Part shown: in pieces, positions 36,701 through 43,898 of the stretch
Layout of the letters: every line of letters begins with the position of its first letter
Position numbering within the stretch: the stretch's first letter is position 1
Assembly (NCBI GenBank): GCA_022495005.1
Contig: JAGYXB010001571.1
Span: forward strand, 1-64,000
DNA length: 64,000 nucleotides
Reading direction: 5' to 3'
Source of the DNA: Rhyacophila brunnea
Taxonomy: Eukaryota; Arthropoda; Insecta; Trichoptera; Rhyacophilidae
The notes under the pieces: model-generated
The model's database searches: none
What the model was told of the DNA's origin: nothing
The model's input: only the letters and a program-made list of their open reading frames with translations
Translations under genes and position numbers: made by a program

Positions 36701-38405
36701 CCAGCACCACTGGGCTCAGGTACGGACTGGAGCTCGGTTCAATTACTCCGTCTGCCATCATCTGCTCGACATCCTCCTGTATCTGGCGCTTCTTCTGCTC
36801 CGACTGTCGGAAGGGACCGAGACGGAACGGAGTCGGGTTCTTCAAAAAGACCCGCACTTCCGTTGTGCGGCACAAGGGACCAGTCTCTGCGAAACGGTCT
36901 GCGTAGTCCTCCAAGACTTTCGTCAGGGCGACGCGGGCCGAATCGGGAATTCCGGGCGCCAGCTCCGCCGCCCGAACCGGACCTCCCGGTAAGGGTTTCC
37001 GGAGAGTCCGACTGTACAGCGTCTGCCGCAGGTCGTCACCGTAGTGGATGCAGCGGCGCTTCATGTCCACCACCGCCTGCTGCGCCTCTAGCCAGTCCAG
37101 CCCTATCAAAAATGGGACATGTAGGTTCCTGACCAGAAGTGCCTGCACCACTATCGGACTATCCCTAAGGTAGCCCTTTACGGAGACGACCCCTTCGGTA
37201 CACAGCGATCCGCCCCCGGCCGTTACTAAAGTCTGCGGTTTCCCGCACGGCACCATCTTATGGGGATACAGATCGCTACGCAGCAAAGTATGCGTAGCTC
37301 CCGTGTCAACGACGGCCTCGTACTCCTGCTCACTGCCTTCTATGCGGAAGGGTAGCGTGAGGAGGTGACCCCCCTTCAAATCAGGAGTGGTCCCCCCCCA
37401 GACACTATATACCCCCGCTGAAGCCTCGTCGCTGACTACGGTGGTGTTCCGCACTGGTGGCTCGCCATCGAACAGCCCCACTTCCTCGTCGGTACCGGTA
37501 TACATATTATTCACATTACACACTTTATTTACAACACTAACACTATTTATTTCATTCATATCATTCACACTTTCACTTATTATTTTACATTTAACATTAT
37601 AGCACACATCGTCGATTATTACACACTTACAATTATTGGTCGCACTAATCCCGTCGGCGTCAGCGCGTTTATTGTTGTTACTAACGTTAGTATCTACGCG
37701 GCCAGCCTCAGCCCTACAAGCAAAATTACGGGTTAGATGCGAGGTGCCAGAATCAGCGTTACAACCATGGGGATTAGTCAACACAAAGGGGACGACGTCA
37801 ACTTTGACGCGTCCCGGACTACTTACCCTTCCGGTCGGGCTCTCCCCGGCTCGTGTGGTACTGGATACCCGCCGGCCGCGTTCGCCCGAGACAGACATAT
37901 GGTACCTATCGTGTCTGTCGTCCGCCTCTGTGATGTCACCATACCCTAATTTGGCCAGCGCCACCTTGTTAACAAATACCAGAGCCCTAGGGTGCGCAAT
38001 TGGCGCCTCCACCTCAGCGCCTAGATTAACATGGTCGCCACTCGGCGGTAACGCGCTCTCGCCAATGCTAACATGAGCACCGTCCGGGAGCACGTCCTCT
38101 GAGGGGGCTGGAACATTTACAAGTTTATTATATATACATAAATTAATGCTATCGCGACCAGATTCAGTCCTAATAGGTACGACGTTCATGTTATTGTTCT
38201 TTGCGTTAAATGTCTTTCTTAAATTTCTAATCTCACCGACACGGTCATTGTTCAATACCGCCAGTGTCTCTAGATCGGAAACTATGCCTTGCGTAGGCGT
38301 GAGGTGGTCGTCTCTACACTTGGCACTGTTCACTTTTTGTCGGGGCCCGTCGGACCGACGTCCTCCTTGGAGCCGACAATGGGACGTCGGCGTCGGGGTG
38401 CGTCT
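33768..38405 (-). CDS. pol: Ty3/gypsy Pol polyprotein (protease, RT, RNase H, integrase)
   Basis: The frame follows the gag UGA without another stop; counting from the GTG at 38333 it is 1521 aa. Numbering from there: an N-terminal ~300-residue region of unknown role with two AT-rich, Asn/Val-rich parts; aspartic protease with VVDTGAT at about 341-347; RT with RFCVDYRRLN (about 553), LPFGLKQAVGAFQRLM (about 625) and YLDD (656-659); RNase H with D805, E845 and D872; integrase zinc finger H1024, H1029, C1059, C1062; integrase catalytic D1092, D1152 and E1187 (NPTER). The C-terminal ~170 residues are acidic and Pro/Gly-rich. No chromodomain was recognised. All catalytic residues checked are present, so the enzymes may be active. 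No ATG starts the frame near gag; expression probably needs UGA readthrough. Confidence 0.95.
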   Translation of the reverse strand, partial: RRTPTPTSHCRLQGGRRSDGPRQKVNSAKCRDDHLTPTQGIVSDLETLAVLNNDRVGEIRNLRKTFNAKNNNMNVVPIRTESGRDSINLCIYNKLVNVPAPSEDVLPDGAHVSIGESALPPSGDHVNLGAEVEAPIAHPRALVFVNKVALAKLGYGDITEADDRHDRYHMSVSGERGRRVSSTTRAGESPTGRVSSPGRVKVDVVPFVLTNPHGCNADSGTSHLTRNFACRAEAGRVDTNVSNNNKRADADGISATNNCKCVIIDDVCYNVKCKIISESVNDMNEINSVSVVNKVCNVNNMYTGTDEEVGLFDGEPPVRNTTVVSDEASAGVYSVWGGTTPDLKGGHLLTLPFRIEGSEQEYEAVVDTGATHTLLRSDLYPHKMVPCGKPQTLVTAGGGSLCTEGVVSVKGYLRDSPIVVQALLVRNLHVPFLIGLDWLEAQQAVVDMKRRCIHYGDDLRQTLYSRTLRKPLPGGPVRAAELAPGIPDSARVALTKVLEDYADRFAETGPLCRTTEVRVFLKNPTPFRLGPFRQSEQKKRQIQEDVEQMMADGVIEPSSSPYLSPVVLVPKKDGTTRFCVDYRRLNSQTEDEATTLPLILETLKDLGTAKVFSSLDLRHGYWQLKLHPETKPLTAFATADGGCYQFRVLPFGLKQAVGAFQRLMSQEVLIGLVNKICLVYLDDIIVYSNNWDEHAQHLRLVFERLQFHELRVAPKKCQIGRRAVDYLGHHITETGNEPQEHHLAEVESAAVPKTRRDVRAFLGLCNWLREYVPHFAEMAVPLTKLLRTTVRFRWDDEAEVAFRRIKDALKQPLRLARPDFERPFCLQTDASGHGIAAVLFQPRDDGGRDVISYASKRVNETEARYHINELEAMAAVWGITKYRGYLEDRKFRLITDNQALTWLNTAKNQKGKLARWAILLSEYNFETEHCPGSENHLADHLSRFPQGPAGATFSPEEECTRIEAPTRRPEATAMLLVMVNIREEVIEKQKADPRTMATVALLNSPDDAGRRPAGLAVRDGMLVRISSRMDPQLVVPADTREAVMKVYHDQSGHPGAAETDRSVREWYHWKKRRRDVERYVRSCEVCATRKRGAPQPPAPQTSHLEAVRPWEILALDLMGLYPTTSRRNKYLLVMTDMFSRWVEAFVMRSATVSAILPYVENQVLKRYGYPRAILTDNGTQFDHPKWRVALEKWGIKHWTTAIYMPRCNPTERRNQEIKKGLRVRLASDDHGKWDLHVPDIMYDLRCRRNAATGFSPAEVLWGFPICRPGHFRNPLRTERDDEVQLDREEMNAAVSANQEAYFRRRGTEPTTGPLTFEMGDLVYTREHPKKRPGACAGLDAKWSGPHTIIMKVGHTQYYVNRRGRPYKFHVDQLRRYLPPVATGAEVTDERADDTVTPPAPPAVTPASLGDVTEPVGSSRVLTAEDEAREADFGSEDEFGETQGEDGVEDEIGPAPSGEYLSGDVGDDTRGRPSPGTASPENPEADDGTTVPGVGGSLDDRKSALDDVLDDTPFRSRPPKRRFRLAGRSGKRRLKGSVRPASADVR

Positions 38406-38408
38406 TCA
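38406..38408 (-). promoter_or_regulatory. In-frame UGA between gag and pol
   Basis: Gag ends SRQD then UGA. The codons after it (AGA CGC ACC CCG ...) stay open in the same frame into pol. I checked the 24 codons up to the GTG and found no stop. Most Ty3/gypsy elements use a frameshift or a single frame, so suppression of one UGA is unusual. A sequence error or recent mutation of a fused gag-pol frame is the alternative. Confidence 0.75.
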
Positions 38409-39449
38409 GTCCTGGCGCGACTGCTCCTGACGGCGCGCCTCTGGCTCCGCCTGTCGTTGGACGCTGGCTGCGCGGCGATCGCCACGGTTGCCACCGCCTC
38501 TCCCTCGTCCGCTATACCCGCCTCGGTTGGTGGGCTCCTGGCGCCTTGGCGCCTCCTCTTCACCGCGGACATCTCGCTGAGCCACTGGCTTCTGTTCGGC
38601 ACGTGGCCGATCTCTCCAGCTGTCGGCGGTCTGTGGCTTCCTTGGTTCGCTGTCGCCACGGCCACACAGGATGCATGGCGGTGGCGGCTGCTTTGACGAC
38701 GACTGGTACGACTGTCGTCCTCCAGTGGGTTCGTCTGGCAGTGAGTGGAGCGTCTTGGCAACAGCAATCAGCTGCGCCATCGTCTTCCACTGTACGCGGT
38801 CTACGCGGATTTGGTCCGCCCCCGTCAGCAGGAAGTGGAAAGTTTGGGCCATCACTTCTGGCTTCATATCCGGCAGGAGCACTGCCGCAAGCTCCGCCTT
38901 CTGACGGAGGAACCGGTAGGGTGCCATTTCTGGCCTCTGCCGCCGCACCAGTAGGTCGATTCTCTGTCTCTGCCTGCGGGCAAAGGACTCGAAGTGGAGG
39001 ATGCCGTCCTCTTTGAAGGCTTCCCAAGAATCGGCGGGGTCGAAATCGCGCCCCCATGCCTTCGCCTCTCCTTCTAGGCGGCCTATGGCTTCTTTCACAC
39101 GGCAGTTCTGAGGACACTTCGATTCTTTGAAGTAGTCCTCGCAGTCTTCAATGAACGTCACGAAACGTTGTCGTGGGTCCCCCGTGAACGTTGTCTTGAG
39201 CTCAGGTTTAGGGGCGTACGGCCTCTTGCCGTCGTCCTCTGGTACCTCTCGCCTTGGTCGCCCGCTCTCGACCGTTATGTCCGTCCGCGGACTGTCCTCT
39301 GGGAAGATCTGGGCGTCCTGAAAATCAGGCACGCCGAAGATGTCTGATGGTCCGCTGACGGCTGGCTCTTCATCTGGGCGAGGCATGGCCGTAATGTCGC
39401 TGTCACTGTCGGAGGAATTTGCCCGGCGCGCTTTGGACCGCGTGTACAT
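38406..39449 (-). CDS. gag: Gag protein of the gypsy element
   Basis: Starts with ATG at 39449 (MYTRSKARRANSSD), 347 aa, same frame as pol. Residues about 80-240 form a helical region (FVTFIEDCEDYFKESKCP, AKAWGRDF, LLPDMKPEVMAQTF) like the retrotransposon gag/capsid domain. CILCGRG at 259-265 resembles the first half of a zinc knuckle, but the rest of a CCHC motif is missing. The C-terminus is rich in RGG/GRGRGGG and Arg, which could replace the knuckle for RNA binding. It forms the particle that packages element RNA in the cytoplasm. Assignment rests on position and composition. Confidence 0.85.
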   Translation of the reverse strand: MYTRSKARRANSSDSDSDITAMPRPDEEPAVSGPSDIFGVPDFQDAQIFPEDSPRTDITVESGRPRREVPEDDGKRPYAPKPELKTTFTGDPRQRFVTFIEDCEDYFKESKCPQNCRVKEAIGRLEGEAKAWGRDFDPADSWEAFKEDGILHFESFARRQRQRIDLLVRRQRPEMAPYRFLRQKAELAAVLLPDMKPEVMAQTFHFLLTGADQIRVDRVQWKTMAQLIAVAKTLHSLPDEPTGGRQSYQSSSKQPPPPCILCGRGDSEPRKPQTADSWRDRPRAEQKPVAQRDVRGEEEAPRRQEPTNRGGYSGRGRGGGNRGDRRAASVQRQAEPEARRQEQSRQD

Positions 39450-39456
39450 GCGAGCC

Positions 39457-39912
39457 TTTTCGCAAAAAAAATTTTATAAGTCTTTGGCTTTTTCAACAAA
39501 ATTTTACAAGTATTTTATTTTTTCCAAAATTTTGCAAGTGTTTTTTTTAAGTTTCCAAAATTTTCGCTAAGTATTTGACTTTTCGCAAAAAATTTTATTA
39601 GTCTTTGGCTTTTTCAACAAAATTTTACAAGTATTTTATTTTTTTCCAAAATTTTTGCAAGTGTTTTTAAGTTTCCAAAATTTTTGCTAAGTATTTGACT
39701 TTTCGCAAAAAATTTTATAAGTCTTTGGCTTTTTCAACAAAATTTTACAAGTATTTTATTTTTTTTCCAAAATTTTTGCAAGTGTTTTTAAGTTTCCAAA
39801 ATTTTTGCTAAGTATTTGACTTTTCGCAAAAAATTTTATAAGTCTTTGGCTTTTTCAACAAAATTTTACAAGTATTTTATTTTTTTCCAAAATTTTTACA
39901 AGTGTTTTTAAG
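39457..39912 (-). repeat. Four tandem ~120-bp repeats in the G1 leader
   Basis: TTTTCGCAAAAAATTTTATA recurs at 39457, 39580, 39700 and 39821, followed each time by AGTCTTTGGCTTTTTCAAC and CCAAAATTTTTGCAAGTG. The array is AT-rich in an otherwise GC-rich element and lies between the primer site and the gag ATG. On the RNA strand it is A-rich with little structure; it could affect packaging or translation, which is inference. Confidence 0.92.
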
Positions 39913-40066
39913 CGACAAAAGTTCTTTTCGCACTACGCTGCTCTTCCGGTGAGCTTGATACACAATTGTTATTTCACCAAAATCGTACTCACTGTTTTAT
40001 TTATGTTTGATGCTGCAGTGGATCTCAGGGTTGGGATCCGACCAGGTTAATGCGACCTGGACAGCA

Positions 40067-40084
40067 CCATACTGTTGGGCGCCA
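40067..40084 (-). other. Primer binding site of G1 (lysine-tRNA type)
   Basis: Minus strand TGGCGCCCAACAGTATGG, three bases (TCG) after the CCTACA end of the 5' LTR. The first 11 bases equal the start of known tRNA-Lys primer sites. It fixes element orientation and the LTR edge at 40088. Confidence 0.85.
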
Positions 40085-40087
40085 CGA

Positions 40088-40624
40088 TGTAGGCCTCCGA
40101 ATCCTCGGCTAGCTCCGGGCCTGGAGTGGAGGTACATTCAATGTTTGGAAGAACAGGTAGGCACAGTATATAGTAAATGGAAACTAATGTTCTCTCTGTT
40201 ATAGTTAATTTATTATGTCACATTCACAAAAATTATAAAGAAAAGTCAAGTAAGCGAAAACACAGACATACAAGAACAAAATCTCATGGAACTAATTTAT
40301 TATTATAATATTGTTTATATAAAATTAATACGTTTATTATTTACTTATTCACTTTAACTAGCGTAAGCGAAATTGCACGAACAGGGCTTTATACCGAAAG
40401 GTTGGGAGCCGGGTCCAATAGTAAAGAAACAAATTAAACTCGCGAAAACGACTAAGTCGCTATCTGACATTTGGAGGAGTAGGTATCGACCGGTAGGTAT
40501 CTCGGACCTCGGTGAGTACCTCTTCTCAAGTTTTGACAAACTTGTATGGAGGAGAGTGAATAATTCGCGCCGCGAACCGTTGCAGGTTCGGGGTCGTAAG
40601 TGCGAGAGAAGACTGCTGATGGAT
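40088..40624 (-). repeat. R-U5 part of the G1 5' LTR
   Basis: Same sequence as 29114-29650. Its inner edge (CCTACA on the minus strand) is followed by the primer binding site, so this is the 5' LTR. Confidence 0.9.
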
Positions 40625-40996
40625 ACTTACTTAGGATATATGCTTTTCTTCTGGGCCACCTCGACGGTATTTTAACGTCTATCCCCTTTATATCTAGTTC
40701 CTATCTGGAGTAAGCATGATTGTCTTGGGGAGGACCCGGCCTCGGAGGCTTCGCGACCAGGCGAGGTCGGGTTGTTGATCTGGGTGATTAGGTCTGGATG
40801 AATTTAAAGTAAAACAAACTTCACGCAGGCGTCCGTCGATTGCTTCGTGCACCTCCTGTCGCTTCTAGCTCATTCTCTTCATTTCCGTGTTCGTCAAAGC
40901 CTGGAAGAGCTCCGAGTATCGCCGCTCGGAGCTCTGCTTCTTGGCAGTTTGGCTGGGGTAGGCTTGGTCCTGGTTCGGGCGCGTGGTCTTGAGGGC

Positions 40997-42403
40997 TTAC
41001 TTTTTCTTTAGGAAAAAGGCGCGCATGTTGGTTTCTTCTTTGCCTGGTTTAGGCGGGTTGGTCGTCTTTTTCTTCTTCTTGTTCTTGGATTTCTTTGGTT
41101 GGTCGGATGTGGGCGTGGCAGTATCTTGGGGGTTGTTGGACGTAAGCGAGCGGGCTGTGTGTTCAGCTTCGTCGAGCTCAAATACTGTCTCGTTGTAGTC
41201 AATTTCGGGTTTTTGGTCTGAAGTCTTTCCATTTAGGCGGTGGTCAAGAGCATCAGAGAATTCAGCCAGAAAGAAGTGGGTGTTTGCATGATCCTTGCAG
41301 CTTTGTGTCCCTCTGAGTCCGTTGGATTCTATGAGGTCTGATCTTAATGTGCTTTCGGAGTGATCAGTGTTGTTTAAGAGGTTTTGGATACCCTCGCGGG
41401 TTGAGCGTTCATGTTCTGGGTCAAGATTTTCGTTCATTCTGCGGATCAGCTTTTTCCACTTCTCTTCCTCTGTGTAGTCCAGTTTTGGTCCAGAGGCGGA
41501 AACGGGGGACTTGGGACTTGCTGTTTCCGGGGACTTCCGTTTGGTGGTCTGCTGAGGATGGTCAGGTGAGTCCTTTTCTTCGTCGTCCGATGTTTTTTCT
41601 TCAAGCTCATCGGGAATCGGGGTCTCGGGCCTTTCGACTTCCGGGGACTCTGTCTCTGCATATGAGTTGTTGACAGAGTCGGAAGTCGGGGTCTCAGGTG
41701 CAGTGGTTGTGGCCGGTTGTGTTTCCGGAGGTACTGGTTCGGCCTCAGCGAGGGAGACAACAACTTCCGTCGAGGTCTCCTCGTGAAACCGAGCGTCTGT
41801 TTGCGTCTGGGTTGTCATCTTCAGGATGTCTTGGCGTGGACGGCGGTGTGAGATGTTGGTGTTGGTGAGCTTTCGCGGTGTCTCGATGGTGACGTTCCGG
41901 CGGAGGGCGTGTTTTAGAGAGTGAATCTGCCTCCCTCTGTCGTTGTCTAGGAGTTTGACCAGGACAAGAGGCATTGGATGCCGGCTCCTGCCCCGGGTCA
42001 TCCTCCTGACGCTGACGATCGGGAGGCCTCTCTTGAGAAGATCATTGGTGATGTCTTCCGTGTGCGTGCCGATCTGGAAGCCCCTGATAACGACCGATAG
42101 GTGGTCGATATCCTGTCCTGGGTTGGTGGCTGGGTGTGCCTCTTTGATCGGCGCGCTGTTGAGGTGTGGTGATGTGTGCTGGTGTTGAGTGGTCCGAGTC
42201 CAAGTGTGCTGTGGTGGGCGTCGTGGCTGGTTGAAATTTTTCCTCCAGGTAGGAGGAGGGCGGGCTGGAGGGTCTGGAAATGACGCCGACTCGGCCTGCT
42301 CCTGATATGCCGTCAAGAGCAGGAAGTGCAGCGTCATGAGATCCCGGAGTTTGGTGGGCCGGAAAGCGGCGAGTCTGGTGATTTCAATATGGATGTGTTC
42401 CAT
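40997..42403 (-). CDS. ORF1 protein with PRE_C2HC-like domain, no zinc knuckles (element B)
   Basis: Begins with ATG (MEHIHIEITRLAAF) after the 5' UTR, 468 aa. Residues about 101-176 (LSVVIRGFQIGTHTEDITND, RRMTRGRSRHPMPLVLVKL, NVTIETPR) align by eye with the PRE_C2HC region of the element A protein. The zinc knuckles that should follow are absent: no CX2C motif occurs. The remainder is Pro/Thr/Glu/Ser-rich and acidic, ending in a Lys-rich tail (KKSKNKKKKKTTN, MRAFFLKKK). After the stop, an overlapping -1 frame stays open for about 60 codons (EAELRAAILGALPGFDEHGN), so a lost C-terminus or a frameshift is possible. Expected role is RNA binding, but without knuckles its activity is doubtful. Confidence 0.7.
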   Translation of the reverse strand: MEHIHIEITRLAAFRPTKLRDLMTLHFLLLTAYQEQAESASFPDPPARPPPTWRKNFNQPRRPPQHTWTRTTQHQHTSPHLNSAPIKEAHPATNPGQDIDHLSVVIRGFQIGTHTEDITNDLLKRGLPIVSVRRMTRGRSRHPMPLVLVKLLDNDRGRQIHSLKHALRRNVTIETPRKLTNTNISHRRPRQDILKMTTQTQTDARFHEETSTEVVVSLAEAEPVPPETQPATTTAPETPTSDSVNNSYAETESPEVERPETPIPDELEEKTSDDEEKDSPDHPQQTTKRKSPETASPKSPVSASGPKLDYTEEEKWKKLIRRMNENLDPEHERSTREGIQNLLNNTDHSESTLRSDLIESNGLRGTQSCKDHANTHFFLAEFSDALDHRLNGKTSDQKPEIDYNETVFELDEAEHTARSLTSNNPQDTATPTSDQPKKSKNKKKKKTTNPPKPGKEETNMRAFFLKKK

Positions 42404-42454
42404 CTTGTCGTCGGCTGGTGGTCACTTGCGGCGGGTTGCAAAATATCAAGTTGC

Positions 42455-42580
42455 TCGGCTGGTAGCGGCAAAAGTAGGTATATTTTGCTGGTCGGCAGTA
42501 TGTTGCAAAGTAGGTTGCGTTTGCAGGTCGACTGGTAACGGCAAAAGTAGGTAGCTTATGCTGGTCGGCAGGATGTAGCA
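42455..42580 (-). repeat. Tandem repeat in the 5' UTR of element B
   Basis: CTGGTAGCGGCAAAAGTAGG at 42459 and CTGGTAACGGCAAAAGTAGG at 42532 head two ~73-bp units, each followed by a GCTGGTCGGCAG motif and TGTTGCA/TGTAGCA. Repeated 5' UTR units are known in several LINE groups as promoter monomers; function here is not shown. Confidence 0.75.
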
Positions 42581-43318
42581 ATTCGGGTTGATATTGCTAT
42601 GTTGGCTGGTACTGCGGTGATTGAAGTTCTCGAGTGATGAAAGTCTGAGCTGGAGTCGGAGCGCACGGAAAGGCGACTGCTCGCGACGGGTGCTAGACCG
42701 CAAGTGTTGATCTGTGCTCGCTGATGGATACTTACTTACTTAGGATATATGCTTATACATTTGGGCCACCTAGACGGTTTTTAGCGTCTATCCCCTTTAT
42801 ATGTAGTATCTATCTGGAGTGAAGCATGATTGGTGTGAGAGGACCTGGTTTCGGCGGTTTCGCGACCGACCGAGACCAGGTTTGGGATCTGGGTGAAGGA
42901 ATCTCTAGTAAGTATATTTAAAAAGTGTTTCTTTCGAGCAAACAACAACAATGACCGCCGCCCTCACAGGCCTCCAACAACTCCCCACCCCACATCTCGC
43001 TTCTGTCCAGCTTTGCAGAGTCCAGCGTTCAGTCATGGGGTCTGGCGTTCGTCTAGTCCGAATCCAGAGCCGGGGTCGTCTTCTTCTGCACCAGGTGAGT
43101 GCTCCCTTGAAGACTGAGAGAAGGCCAAACAAGATCAGCATTCATAATCGCATCTTTATCGTGTGTTACTGCGGGTCTAGCCCGTTTGCTCATCAAAATT
43201 TGAGCCGCAGAGGGGGGAAAAACTCCGGAGGTGAGCAAGCCCACAACCGGCCAAAAACCCCTCCGCTGTGGTTTTAATCTGTAGGGAAGAAAAATATACA
43301 AAAATGGTAGATTGGTGA

Positions 43319-43706
43319 GAGTGAAGGAAAAAGGATATTTATTTAGGGGAGGGGGGGATTTATTAGAAATACCCTCCTGGGTTATCCGGTCATCTTGGGT
43401 GGTGGTCGGTCTTGGTTGATTGGCATGGGATCTGTAATCATGGAGAAGTACAAGAAGTAGAGAGTAAACAAAGAGAGAATTATGTGAGGAAAAGGATATT
43501 TTATTAGGGGAGGGGGGAATTAATAGAGGTACCCTCCTGGGTTATCCGGACGTCCTGGGTGTTGATCTGTCTAGGTTGAGTGGCATAGGATCTGTAATCA
43601 TATAGAAAAGTACAAGAAGAAAAGCGTATACAGAAAGAGAAGAGAAAGAAAAAAGGATATTTATTTATTTAGGGGAGGGGGGCATTAGTAGAAGTACCCT
43701 TCTTGG
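43319..43706 (-). repeat. Three ~162-bp tandem repeats in the 3' UTR of element C
   Basis: AAAAGGATATTT followed by AGGGGAGGGGGG recurs at about 43329, 43490 and 43653, with CCCTCCTGGGTTATCCGG and GGATCTGTAATCAT in between. Tandem G-rich blocks in LINE 3' UTRs are known from several families. Confidence 0.85.
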
Positions 43707-43898
43707 TCAGTCAAAATCATAGTGAGCGTGTATGTCGTAATGTAATAAGTCTTTAATTGTCGTGTTGGGATGGTTGTTGATGGAGCTGTAGAATTGCTTC
43801 GTGAGCTTGAGGATGTGGGTTTGGAGGGTTTCCAAGTTAAGATCGCTGTGGAGTGTGGAGTTCCTGACGAACCAGGGGGCGTTGGTGATTGCTCTGAG
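43707..43898 (-). pseudogene. ORF2 (reverse transcriptase) C-terminal end of element C
   Basis: The translation LRAITNAPWFVRN, then LHSDLNLETL, then FYSSINNHPNT ending HAHYDFD is the hallmark C-terminus of jockey-group LINE ORF2 proteins (the R.IT.APW(F/Y)VRN...LH.DL...HPN pattern). Everything upstream (endonuclease, RT) is missing. The frame continues into U3 of the G1 LTR by chance, giving a false longer ORF to 43931. It shows that an ORF2-bearing relative of elements A and B exists or existed in this genome. Confidence 0.88.

Larger units (their letters stand above)
40625..42719 (-). mobile_element. Non-LTR element B, ORF1 only, inserted at the LTR start site
   Basis: Bounded by ATCCATCAGC at 42720-42729 and 40615-40624. 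Contents: 316-bp 5' UTR with a tandem repeat, ORF1 (468 aa), about 370 bp of 3' region ending in a (TAAG)n-type tail (minus strand CCTAAGTAAGT). Its last ~180 bp resemble the last ~180 bp of element C (42730-42900), so B and C share 3' ends. No ORF2. The 3' end contains ATATATCC about 23 bp before the initiator of R, a TATA-like replacement for the displaced U3. Confidence 0.75.
42730..43898 (-). mobile_element. 5'-truncated non-LTR element C
   Basis: Starts abruptly inside ORF2 at 43898, directly after G1 U3 (ACCCGT), and ends on the minus strand in CCTAAGTAAGTAAGT before ATCCATCAGC. The 3' UTR is about 980 bp and contains a tandem repeat (43319-43700). A TATATCC lies 27 bp upstream of the initiator copy at which element B begins. 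5' truncation and loss of nine target bases are typical of LINE integration. Confidence 0.75.

Noticed and set aside
42730..42745. ACTTACTTACTTAGG as a telomeric (TTAGG)n trace.
   Set aside because: It is a (TAAG)n LINE tail; no TTAGG array is present.
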